Below, piece by piece: positions 1 to 7,366 of a stretch of DNA of 64,000 bases. This stretch comes from UBA1660 sp964462035 (GTDB lineage: Bacteria; Myxococcota_A; Polyangia; Polyangiales; Houyiibacteriaceae). Each line of letters begins with the position of its first letter. Within the stretch, counting starts at the first letter, position 1. The translations under genes and the position numbers were made by a program. The DNA lies in NCBI GenBank assembly GCA_964462035.1, contig CAYXAP010000003.1, positions 186,001 to 250,000 on the forward strand. The letters are read 5' to 3'. The notes below the pieces were generated by a model. The model did not search any database and had not been told where the DNA came from. It worked only from the letters and a program-made list of their open reading frames with translations.

Positions 1-387
1 ATCAGCGCCGAGGCTCGCCGCGACATCGTCGACGCCATCGGCAAGCGGATGATGCTCTCCACGGAGACCATCAACTTGGTCAAGCTCCTGTCGGATCGTC
101 GTCGAGTCCGGTTCCTCCCGGAGATCTCGGAGGCGTTCATCGAGCTCGCCGAGGCCCGCGAGGGCCGCGTCGTCGCCGAGGTGACGAGCGCTGCGCCGCT
201 GACCGCGACCTACAAGACCCAGCTCCAGGCCGAGCTCGAGAAGGCCATCGGCAAGAAGGTCGTCATGGTCGAGAAGCAGGACCCGACGCTCATCGCCGGC
301 GTGGTCACCCGCGTGGGCGACAAGGTCTTCGACGGCAGCGTCCGTCATCGGCTCCGTCAGATCGAGGAGCAGCTCGCCGCTCGCTGA
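1..387 (+). CDS. atpH: F1 ATP synthase delta subunit, 5' truncated
   Basis: This is the C-terminal 128 codons of the delta (OSCP-type) subunit of F1Fo ATP synthase, the stalk protein that holds the top of F1 to the b-subunit stator at the cytoplasmic membrane. The reading frame is open at the first base of the window, so the start lies upstream; the ATG codons near 49 are internal. The segment shows the family's C-terminal features: a helical stretch around LSDRRRVRFLPEI, then a conserved block with GKKV, DPTLIAG and the terminal region GSVRHRLRQI. The next gene downstream, after 111 bp, is atpA, the usual order. Identification is firm from the C-terminal motifs and the neighbours. Confidence 0.95.
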   Translation: MSAEARRDIVDAIGKRMMLSTETINLVKLLSDRRRVRFLPEISEAFIELAEAREGRVVAEVTSAAPLTATYKTQLQAELEKAIGKKVVMVEKQDPTLIAGVVTRVGDKVFDGSVRHRLRQIEEQLAAR

Positions 388-498
388 GCGGCGTTCCGCA
401 GAACTTCGCGCCGCCGAGCGGCGCTTTCACCCCAGCCAGAGTATCCCGCCGCGCCGCGGCGACCGAGCAGGTCCCCGAGGCCAGCAAAGGAAAGAGCG

Positions 499-2154
499 AT
501 GCAGCTTCGCGCCGAAGAGATTTCCAACATCATCAAGCAGCAGATCGCCGGTTACGACCAGGCGGTCGACGTCATGGAGACCGGCACGGTCCTCACCGTG
601 GGTGACGGCATCGCGCGCCTCTACGGCCTCGACAGCGCCATGGCCGGCGAGCTCGTCGAGTTCCCCGGCGGGGTCTTCGGGATGGTCCTCAACCTCGAGG
701 AGGACAACGTCGGTGTGGCCATCTTCGGTGCCGACACCGGCATCAAGGAAGGCGACACCGTCAAGCGCACGGGCCGCATCGTGGAGGTCCCCGTCGGTCC
801 GGCGCTCGTCGGCCGCGTGGTCAACGCGCTCGGCCAGCCGGTGGACGGCAAGGGCCCGATCGAGAGCGAGTTCACTCGCCGCGTCGAGCTCAAGGCGCCG
901 GGCATCATCGGCCGCCAGCCGGTCGAGGAGCCGCTGCAGACCGGCCTCAAGGCCATCGACGCGATGATCCCGATCGGTCGCGGTCAGCGCGAGCTCATCA
1001 TCGGTGACCGCCAGACCGGTAAGACCGCCGTCGCCATCGACACCATCATCAACCAGAAGGGCCAGGGCGTTCACTGCTTCTACGTCGCCATCGGCCAGAA
1101 GCAGTCCACCGTCGCGCAGGTCGTCGACCGTCTCGCGAAGAACGGCGCGATGGAATACACGACCATCGTCATCGCCGGCGCGTCCGAGCCCGCCCCGCTC
1201 CAGTTCATCGCGCCGTACACCGGCTGCACCATGGGCGAGTACTTCCGCGACACCGGTGGCCACGCCCTCTGCATCTACGACGACCTCTCCAAGCAGGCCG
1301 TCGCCTACCGTCAGCTGTCCCTCCTGCTCCGCCGCCCGCCCGGTCGCGAGGCCTTCCCCGGCGACGTCTTCTACCTCCACAGCCGCCTGCTCGAGCGCGC
1401 CGCGAAGATGGCCGAGGAGTGGGTCGTCGTGAAGAAGGGCGAAGAGCCCAAGCGCGGCGAGGGCGTCGAGATCTTCCTCGGCAAGGAAGCGGCCCACGAG
1501 GCCAAGGAAGCCGCCGAGAAGAAGGGCGACGGCTACGAGGCCAAGAAGCTCCCGGACTCGGGCGGCTCGCTGACGGCGCTGCCGGTCATCGAGACCCAGG
1601 CTGGCGACGTCTCGGCGTACATCCCGACGAACGTCATCTCGATCACCGACGGTCAGATCTTCCTCGAGTCGGACCTCTTCTTCTCTGGCGTCCGCCCGGC
1701 CATCAACGTCGGCATCTCGGTGTCGCGAGTCGGTGGTAACGCGCAGATCAAGGCCATGAAGGAGGTCGCCGGTACCCTCCGCCTGGAGCTCGCGCAGTTC
1801 CGCGCCATGCAGGCCTTCGCGCAGTTTGCGTCGGACCTCGACAAGGCGACGCAGCAGCAGCTCGCGCGCGGCGCCCGCCTCGTCGAGGTGCTCAAGCAGG
1901 GCCAGTACGCGCCCATCGCCGTCGAAGAGCAGATCGCCATCATCTACGCGGCCACCAACGGCTTCGTCGACGAGATCCACGCCGGCGAGATCGGCCGCTA
2001 CGAGAAGGAGCTCATCTCCTGGCTCAAGGCGGAGAAGGCCGACCTCCTCAAGGGCATCGTCGAGAAGAAGACCCTCAAGAAGGGTCTCGGCGACGACCTC
2101 AAGAAGGCCTGTGAAGAGTTCGCCAAGGTCTTCGAGCCCAAGGCCGAGGCCTGA
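499..2154 (+). CDS. atpA: F1 ATP synthase alpha subunit with a charged insertion
   Basis: Alpha subunit of F1 (551 residues), the non-catalytic nucleotide-binding partner of beta in the cytoplasmic alpha3beta3 head. The Walker A motif GDRQTGKT lies at residues 169-176, and the late motifs ITDGQIFLE and GISVSRVGG are intact. An AAAGGAAAG ribosome site precedes the ATG. The protein is about 40 residues longer than the usual 500-515. The extra length sits between ERAAKM (about residue 302) and GGSLTALP (about 355), where most bacteria have only 5-20 residues. The insert is rich in Lys and Glu and probably surface exposed. The flanking sequence is in frame and fully conserved, so this is a true insertion and not a frameshift. 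The function of the insert is unknown. Confidence 0.98.
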   Translation: MQLRAEEISNIIKQQIAGYDQAVDVMETGTVLTVGDGIARLYGLDSAMAGELVEFPGGVFGMVLNLEEDNVGVAIFGADTGIKEGDTVKRTGRIVEVPVGPALVGRVVNALGQPVDGKGPIESEFTRRVELKAPGIIGRQPVEEPLQTGLKAIDAMIPIGRGQRELIIGDRQTGKTAVAIDTIINQKGQGVHCFYVAIGQKQSTVAQVVDRLAKNGAMEYTTIVIAGASEPAPLQFIAPYTGCTMGEYFRDTGGHALCIYDDLSKQAVAYRQLSLLLRRPPGREAFPGDVFYLHSRLLERAAKMAEEWVVVKKGEEPKRGEGVEIFLGKEAAHEAKEAAEKKGDGYEAKKLPDSGGSLTALPVIETQAGDVSAYIPTNVISITDGQIFLESDLFFSGVRPAINVGISVSRVGGNAQIKAMKEVAGTLRLELAQFRAMQAFAQFASDLDKATQQQLARGARLVEVLKQGQYAPIAVEEQIAIIYAATNGFVDEIHAGEIGRYEKELISWLKAEKADLLKGIVEKKTLKKGLGDDLKKACEEFAKVFEPKAEA

Positions 2155-2190
2155 GACCGCTCCCTTTCCCCTGACTGAAGGAACCCGGCC

Positions 2191-3069
2191 ATGCCGAGCC
2201 TGAAAGACATCCGCAAGCGGATCGGAAGCGTCAAGAACACGCAGAAGATCACCCGCGCCATGAAGCTGGTCGCCGCCGCGCGCCTGCGGCGCGCGCAGCA
2301 GGAGATCACGGAGCTTCGTCCCTACGCGCTCAAGACCCTCGACGTTCTCAGCAACGTCGCGGCGCGCGCCAAGGAGGACAGCCCCGAGGAGCTCCACCCG
2401 CTGCTCGAGGTTCGCGATCCCGACCACGCGATGCTGGTCGTCCTGACCAGCGACCGTGGCCTCGCGGGCGCGTTCAACTCGTCGATCTGCAAGGCTGCGC
2501 ACCAGAAGTGGAAGGAGCTCGAGGCCGAAGGCGTCGTGGTTCAGTTCACCGTCATCGGGCGCAAGGGCCGCGACTACTTCAAGCGTCGCGACGCCAACAT
2601 CGTCCACGACTTCACCGGCGTCTTCGAAGAGCTCAGCCTCGAAAAGGCCGGCGAGATCGGCCGGGCCGTGGTCCACGAGTACGAGCACCCGAAGGGCCTG
2701 CTCGACGCCGTCTATCTCGTCTACAACGAGTTCAAGAGCGCCATCAGCCAGGAGGTCGTCGTGGAGCAGCTGCTCCCGATCATCCCGAAGGAGCTCGACG
2801 AAGACTCGCTCGGTGACTTCGACTACGAGCCCAACAAGGCCGTCCTCCTCGATCGGCTCCTGCCGATGTACATCGAGGTCGAGACCTTCCGCGCACTCCT
2901 CGAGTCGGTCGCCTCCGAGCACGGCGCCCGGATGACCGCGATGGACGCCGCGACGAACAACGCCAGCGAGATGATCGACAAGCTGACGCTCCAGTACAAC
3001 CGCGCCCGTCAGGCCGCGATCACCAAGGAGCTGATGGAGATCATCGGCGGCGCCGAGGCCCTCAAGTAG
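2191..3069 (+). CDS. atpG: F1 ATP synthase gamma subunit
   Basis: Gamma subunit (292 residues), the rotating central shaft of F1 that couples proton flow through Fo to catalysis in beta. The N-terminus (MPSLKDIRKRIGSVKNTQKI) and the C-terminal helix with MTAMDAATNNA and YNRARQAAITKE are the two family signatures that form the coiled-coil rotor. Length is typical (285-300). It lies 36 bp after atpA with a GAAGGAA ribosome site. Transcription probably ends just after it, because a strong hairpin with a T tract follows and the next gene is on the opposite strand. atpD, which normally follows directly, is instead 2.36 kb away. Confidence 0.98.
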   Translation: MPSLKDIRKRIGSVKNTQKITRAMKLVAAARLRRAQQEITELRPYALKTLDVLSNVAARAKEDSPEELHPLLEVRDPDHAMLVVLTSDRGLAGAFNSSICKAAHQKWKELEAEGVVVQFTVIGRKGRDYFKRRDANIVHDFTGVFEELSLEKAGEIGRAVVHEYEHPKGLLDAVYLVYNEFKSAISQEVVVEQLLPIIPKELDEDSLGDFDYEPNKAVLLDRLLPMYIEVETFRALLESVASEHGARMTAMDAATNNASEMIDKLTLQYNRARQAAITKELMEIIGGAEALK

Positions 3070-3094
3070 GGCAGAGCGCTTCTCCAGCGAACGA

Positions 3095-3121
3095 CGCCGA
3101 GCCGAGAGGCTCGGCGTTTTT
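3095..3121 (+). terminator. Rho-independent terminator after atpG
   Basis: A 9-bp perfect stem (CGCCGAGCC, 3095-3103, and GGCTCGGCG, 3108-3116) with a GAGA tetraloop is followed by TTTTT (3117-3121). It stands 25 bp after the atpG stop and would close the atpH-A-G transcript before the reverse-strand kinase gene. Confidence 0.9.
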
Positions 3122-3133
3122 CGTTCCGTCCAG

Positions 3134-3300
3134 GTGTCGGCGTTCGGCGTCGGCGTTCGGCGTCGGCGTTCGGCCGTCGGCCGTCGGCGTTCGGCCGTCG
3201 GCCGTCGGCCGTCGGCCGTCGGCTGTCGGAGTTCGGCTGTCGGAGTTCGGCTGTCGGAGTTCGGCTGTCGGAGTTCGGCCGTCGGCGTCGGCGCTCGGAG
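3134..3300. repeat. Degenerate GTCGGCGTTCGG tandem repeat array
   Basis: The spacer between two facing terminators is a low-complexity array. The first part is made of 6-14 bp variants of GTCGGC and GTTCGGC. The second part holds four exact copies of the 14-mer CTGTCGGAGTTCGG at 3223-3236, 3237-3250, 3251-3264 and 3265-3278. No gene is supported here. The pattern suits slipped-strand expansion and should vary in copy number between strains. Confidence 0.9.
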
Positions 3301-3318
3301 CCGGAGCAGACGGAACGC

Positions 3319-3344
3319 AAAACGCCGAGCCCGGGGGCTCGGCG
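3319..3344 (-). terminator. Terminator of the PEGA kinase gene
   Basis: The inverted repeat CGCCGAGCCC (3323-3332) / GGGCTCGGCG (3335-3344) is followed, reading the minus strand, by TTTT (3322-3319). It lies 24 bp beyond the kinase stop codon. Its stem core is almost the same as that of the atpG terminator, so the two may be copies of one element. Confidence 0.8.
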
Positions 3345-3367
3345 TCTTGTTTGCGAGCAGGTGCTCG

Positions 3368-5050
3368 TCAGTACGGGTTGTCGCGGTAGTTGCTGCCGCT
3401 GTTCGTGTAGCCCGGATCGTCGTCCATCATGCTGGTGGTGGTGGTCGTCATGGGCGTGTTGCGCCGCGGGACGAAGCGACGGCGGAGCTCGGCTTCGACC
3501 GCGAGGGTCTCGGCTTCGACGGTGCGGGTCACCGACTCGGAGCGGTAGCCGTTCTTCTCGAAGCGGAAGGTGACCTCGCGGCCGGGCTCGGCGGCCTCTC
3601 CGACCCACACGATGCGAGCGGGCGTCGTGCCGTAGCTGCGGTCGCCGACGAAGACCTCGGCGCCCGTCGGGTTCGAGGTGATCGTGACCTGGCAACGAGC
3701 GGGCGGAGCGGCTTCTTCGGCCGGGACCGTCTCTTCGGCCTCGGTCGAGCCCTCTTCGGCGGCTTCCGCTTCCGCTTGCGCCGCGAGCTCCTCCTCGGTC
3801 GGCTCTTCCGGAGCCTCTTCCGTTTCCGTGGTCGCTTGCTCGGAGGTGTCGTTGCTGGCGACTTCGGCGGGCGGATCCACGCTCTGCGTGGCGAAGTAGG
3901 CGCCAGCACCGATCACGGCCGCTGCGACTGCGGCAAAGATCCACTTCTTGCCGCTCCCGCCGCCTTCGCCTTCGACTTCGACGTCGAGCGCGTCGTCCAG
4001 CTGGGTGGCGATGCCGCCGCTCGGGGTCCCGATGAGCTGCGGCATGCCGCCGCTCGGGGTGCCCAGGGCGCCGGTCTCGTACTCACCGCTGATCGAGATC
4101 GACTGGCTCGACGACATCGGCGCGCCCATCAGGCCGCTGGCCTGCTTGAGGGCGAGGATGAGGTCGTTCATCGACGGGTAGCGAATCTCGATGTCCTTCG
4201 ACAGCGAGCGCAAGACCACGTTCTGGAGCTCCTGCGGGATGGGTACACCATCCTCGCGCTCCATGGGCGGCACCTGGTTCTTCACGTGCGCCATCAGGGT
4301 CTGGACCTGCGTGGCGCCCTCGAAGGGGACCTTGCCGGTCAGCATGTAGTAGATGATGACGCCCAGCGAGTAGACGTCCGTACGCGCGTCGACCCGGCCG
4401 CCCTGGATCTGCTCGGGCGACATGTACTTCGGCGAGCCCATGAAGAGGCCCTGCTGCGTGAGCTCCTGGTTGTCCTCCAGGTCCTTCACCAGACCGAAGT
4501 CGAGGACCTTCACGAAGTCCTCTTCGTCCGCGTGCGTCGTGATGAGGACGTTGGCGGGCTTCAGATCGCGGTGGATGACTCCGAGGCCGTGCGCCTCTCG
4601 AACCGAGCGGGCCATCTGCAGGGCGATGTGGATCGCGCGCTGCGGAGGGAGGGCCCCCATGGACTTGAGCATGGACGAGAGGGTGCGGCCCTCCACGAGC
4701 TCCATGACGATGAAGTAGATGTCGTCGCTGGTCTTACCGTAGTCGAAGACGGTGACGGTGTTCGGGTGCGAGAGCTTCGCTGCGGTGGACGCCTCGAGGA
4801 AGAAGCGTGCTTGGAACTCCGGATCCTCATCCCCCTTGTACCGGGGGTCGAGGACCTTCAGCGCGACCTCGCGGCCGAGCGGTTCCTGACGGGCTCGATA
4901 GACGCGGCCCATGCCTCCCCGAGCGATCAGCTCGAGGATCTTGAACCGGTCGTTGATGACCCGTCCAATGAGCCCGTCCTTTTTCGGAGCCGCTGAAGCT
5001 TCAGCGGCTCTTTGTGGTTCACCCATTCGGTCTCCAGCAGCGTCTGTCAT
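3368..5050 (-). CDS. Membrane Ser/Thr protein kinase with PEGA domain
   Basis: Eukaryotic-like Ser/Thr kinase of 560 residues. The glycine loop (ARGGMGRVY) is near residues 43-51, the catalytic Lys of VALK near 65, HRD Asp near 162 and DFG at 184-186; all key residues are present. A transmembrane helix follows at about 369-392. Beyond it are a Glu/Ala-rich linker, a PEGA domain (about 453-520) and a Thr/Asp-rich tail, so the sensor part is outside the cytoplasmic membrane. The start at 5050 has a GGCGAG site. A second ATG at 5026 has a better GGAGA site, and the true start could be either. The open frame continues upstream to 5245, but that part has low complexity and no ribosome site. The gene sits between atpG and atpD on the opposite strand. 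Its substrates are unknown. Confidence 0.93.
   Translation of the reverse strand: MTDAAGDRMGEPQRAAEASAAPKKDGLIGRVINDRFKILELIARGGMGRVYRARQEPLGREVALKVLDPRYKGDEDPEFQARFFLEASTAAKLSHPNTVTVFDYGKTSDDIYFIVMELVEGRTLSSMLKSMGALPPQRAIHIALQMARSVREAHGLGVIHRDLKPANVLITTHADEEDFVKVLDFGLVKDLEDNQELTQQGLFMGSPKYMSPEQIQGGRVDARTDVYSLGVIIYYMLTGKVPFEGATQVQTLMAHVKNQVPPMEREDGVPIPQELQNVVLRSLSKDIEIRYPSMNDLILALKQASGLMGAPMSSSQSISISGEYETGALGTPSGGMPQLIGTPSGGIATQLDDALDVEVEGEGGGSGKKWIFAAVAAAVIGAGAYFATQSVDPPAEVASNDTSEQATTETEEAPEEPTEEELAAQAEAEAAEEGSTEAEETVPAEEAAPPARCQVTITSNPTGAEVFVGDRSYGTTPARIVWVGEAAEPGREVTFRFEKNGYRSESVTRTVEAETLAVEAELRRRFVPRRNTPMTTTTTSMMDDDPGYTNSGSNYRDNPY
4987..5010. other. Perfect 24-bp palindrome in the kinase 5' coding region
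   Basis: GAGCCGCTGAAG is followed at once by its exact reverse complement CTTCAGCGGCTC, inside codons 14-21 of the kinase gene. In mRNA it would form a 10-12 bp hairpin 16-40 nt after the candidate start codons. It could tune translation, bind a dimeric protein, or stop antisense transcripts, since on the plus strand it is followed by TTTG. Its function is not shown. Confidence 0.85.
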
Positions 5051-5426
5051 CTGACACTCGCCGCCTCTTGAACGCCGTCCGAGAGGCTGGCAGTTAGTAG
5101 TTTTCCCCAAAACGAGGGGCTGAGGCAAGTGCTCCGATGCGATTCTGACGCATTCCGCCACGGCGACCTTGGCTCGCATTTCGTTTTTGAAAGCTGGAAT
5201 TTTGCGCCCATGGTGTTTTTGGTCGCTGGATTTGTGAGTGATCACAGACGCTTGAGCGCCCGGTGAATCGGCCCCAGACCCTCCATTGCCTCACCCCAGG
5301 GGCCATGCTAAGCGACCGCCGATTTCGCGGATCGATTTCCGCCTCCTTCACCCCCCACGGCCTCTCCAGACACGGAGATGGGCCGATCCGCGGCGCGCAG
5401 ATGGCGCCGACACCAGAAGAGGACAC
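5051..5426. promoter_or_regulatory. Divergent promoter region, kinase / atpD
   Basis: This 376-bp spacer between the diverging kinase and atpD genes must hold the promoters of both if atpD is not co-transcribed with atpG. Positions 5095-5250 are clearly poorer in G+C than the surroundings, with runs such as GTTTTCCCC, CGTTTTTGAAAG and GTGTTTTTGG, as expected of promoter DNA. No confident -35/-10 or sigma-54 pair was found. AGAAGAGGAC just before 5427 serves as the atpD ribosome site. Confidence 0.5.
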
Positions 5427-6863
5427 ATGGCAGACCTTCAGAACGGACGCATCACCCAGGTCATCGGCCCGGTCGTCGACGTCGAGTTCCCGGCCGGCGA
5501 TCTCCCCGCCATCCTGTCGGCGCTCCACGTCTCGAACCCCGGCATCTCGGACGAGAAGTGGAACCTGACCCTGGAGGTCGCCCAGCACCTCGGCCAGGGC
5601 ACGGTCCGGGCGATCGCGATGGACACCACGGACGGTCTCGTCCGCGGCATGGACGTCAAGCCGCTCGGCGCCCCGATCACCGTCCCCGTGGGCGAGGCCT
5701 GCCTCGGCCGCATCATGAACGTCATCGGTCAGCCGGTGGACGAGGCCGGCCCGATCGAGGCCGAGGTCACGATGCCCATCCACCGCGAGCCCCCTCCCTT
5801 CGTGGAGCAGAGCACGTCGGTCGAGATCTTCGCGACCGGCATCAAGGTCATCGACCTGCTCGCCCCCTACCGTAAGGGCGGCAAGATCGGCCTCTTCGGC
5901 GGCGCCGGCGTCGGCAAGACCGTCCTCATCATGGAGCTCATCAACAACGTCGCCGTCTCGCACGGTGGTGTGTCCTGCTTCGCTGGTGTCGGTGAGCGGA
6001 CCCGTGAGGGCAACGACCTCATGTGGGAGATGATCGAGTCCAAGCTCGACAGCGGCGAGCCGGTCTTCTCGAAGGCCGCTCTGGTCTACGGCCAGATGAA
6101 CGAGCCGCCCGGCGCCCGCGCCCGGGTCGCCCTGAGCGCCCTGACCGTCGCCGAGTACTTCCGCGACGTGAAGAACCAGGACGTCCTCCTCTTCGTCGAC
6201 AACATCTTCCGCTTCACCCAGGCGGGCTCCGAGGTGTCGGCGCTCCTCGGCCGTATCCCCAGCGCCGTCGGTTACCAGCCGACGCTCGCCACGGAGATGG
6301 GCAACCTGCAGGAGCGGATCACCTCGACCTCCAAGGGCTCCATCACGTCGGTGCAGGCCGTGTACGTGCCGGCCGATGACCTCACCGACCCGGCGCCGGC
6401 GACCACCTTCGCCCACTTGGACGCCACCACGGTGCTCAGCCGAGAGATCGCCTCACTCGGCATCTACCCGGCCGTCGACCCGCTCGACTCGAGCTCCACG
6501 ATGCTCGACCCGAACGTCCTCGGCGAGCGCCACTACAAGGTCGCCACCGGCGTGCAGGAGACCCTGCAGCGCTACAAGGACCTGCAGGACATCATCGCCA
6601 TTCTCGGCATGGACGAGCTGAGCGAAGACGACCGCGCCACGGTCGACCGCGCCCGTAAGATCCAGAAGTTCCTGTCGCAGCCCTTCTTCGTGGCCCAGCA
6701 GTTCACGGGCATGGAAGGGAAGTTCGTCAGCCTCGAGGACACCATCACCGGCTTCGAGGAGATCCTCGAGGGCAAGTGTGACGAGATCCCCGAGCAGGAT
6801 TTCCAGTACAAGGGCGGCATCGACGAGGTCCGTGAGGCCTTCGCCAAGCGCGCGGAGTCCTGA
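5427..6863 (+). CDS. atpD: F1 ATP synthase beta subunit
   Basis: Catalytic beta subunit of F1 (478 residues), which makes ATP in the cytoplasmic head. Walker A GGAGVGKT is at residues 158-165, followed by the conserved GVGERTREGNDL segment, the NEPPGARARVALSALT block and DNIFRFTQAGSEVSALLGR. Length and motifs are canonical. The ATG at 5427 was chosen because homologues start with MADLQNGRI-like sequence and a GAGGA site precedes it; an upstream extension in the same frame is Arg-rich and not conserved. atpC follows after 2 bp. Separation from atpHAG by a reverse-strand gene means that beta and epsilon need their own promoter. Confidence 0.98.
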   Translation: MADLQNGRITQVIGPVVDVEFPAGDLPAILSALHVSNPGISDEKWNLTLEVAQHLGQGTVRAIAMDTTDGLVRGMDVKPLGAPITVPVGEACLGRIMNVIGQPVDEAGPIEAEVTMPIHREPPPFVEQSTSVEIFATGIKVIDLLAPYRKGGKIGLFGGAGVGKTVLIMELINNVAVSHGGVSCFAGVGERTREGNDLMWEMIESKLDSGEPVFSKAALVYGQMNEPPGARARVALSALTVAEYFRDVKNQDVLLFVDNIFRFTQAGSEVSALLGRIPSAVGYQPTLATEMGNLQERITSTSKGSITSVQAVYVPADDLTDPAPATTFAHLDATTVLSREIASLGIYPAVDPLDSSSTMLDPNVLGERHYKVATGVQETLQRYKDLQDIIAILGMDELSEDDRATVDRARKIQKFLSQPFFVAQQFTGMEGKFVSLEDTITGFEEILEGKCDEIPEQDFQYKGGIDEVREAFAKRAES

Positions 6864-6865
6864 GC

Positions 6866-7294
6866 ATGGCCCTCGACACCGTCCTGAAGCTGGAAGTCGC
6901 CACCCCGAAGGGGCTGGCGCTGCGCACCGAGGCCGACTCGGTGCAGGCGCCGAGCACCCTCGGTGAGTTCGGTGTCCTCCCCGGCCACATCCCCGTTCTC
7001 GCGGCGCTGCGGTCCGGCGTTCTCCGGTGGAAGCGCGGCGACGGCACCGTCGAGGTCGCGGCCATCGGTCCTGGCTTCGTCGAGGCCGAGCCCTCGAGCG
7101 TCCAGGTGCTGACCGATCTCTTCGCCCGCCCGGCCGACATCGACACCGATGAGGTCCGTAAGGAGCGCGAGGAGGCCGACAAGGCGCTCAAGGCCTACGA
7201 GGGCCACGCCAAGGATGCCGAGTACGCTGAGCTGCAGCGCGCCGTCGAGTGGGCCCAGGCCCGCCTCGACGCGGCCGCCGCCGTCGCCAACTGA
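6866..7294 (+). CDS. atpC: F1 ATP synthase epsilon subunit
   Basis: Epsilon subunit (142 residues), part of the rotor with gamma and an inhibitor of ATP hydrolysis. It has the N-terminal beta-sandwich with the GEFGVLPGHIPVLAAL signature and a C-terminal helical hairpin rich in Glu, Lys and Ala. It starts 2 bp after the atpD stop, so the two are translationally linked. A hairpin 21 bp downstream closes the transcript. Confidence 0.97.
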   Translation: MALDTVLKLEVATPKGLALRTEADSVQAPSTLGEFGVLPGHIPVLAALRSGVLRWKRGDGTVEVAAIGPGFVEAEPSSVQVLTDLFARPADIDTDEVRKEREEADKALKAYEGHAKDAEYAELQRAVEWAQARLDAAAAVAN

Positions 7295-7314
7295 CCTCGT
7301 CCGACCACGCACGA

Positions 7315-7345
7315 AAGGGCGCCGCGGGAGACCGCCGGCGCCCTT
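7315..7345. terminator. Hairpin between convergent atpC and DUF1552 genes
   Basis: AAGGGCGCCG (7315-7324) pairs with CGGCGCCCTT (7336-7345) around an 11-nt loop. The flanking sequence lacks a long T run on either strand, so it is a weak or bidirectional terminator candidate placed between two convergent genes. Confidence 0.55.
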
Positions 7346-7366
7346 CGTCGTTCCGTCCCTCGTGCC

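Noticed and set aside
427..2922. An 831-codon reverse-strand open frame across atpA and atpG.
   Set aside because: It is the GC-rich mirror of two certain genes; its product is Leu/Asp/Val-rich low-complexity sequence with no start signal.
3134..3300. CRISPR-like or coding repeat.
   Set aside because: The units are direct tandem copies without spacers, and no frame has a start, ribosome site or conserved product.
5051..5245. N-terminal extension of the PEGA kinase by 65 residues.
   Set aside because: The extension has no ribosome site and no kinase-family resemblance, and it covers the AT-richer promoter-like region.
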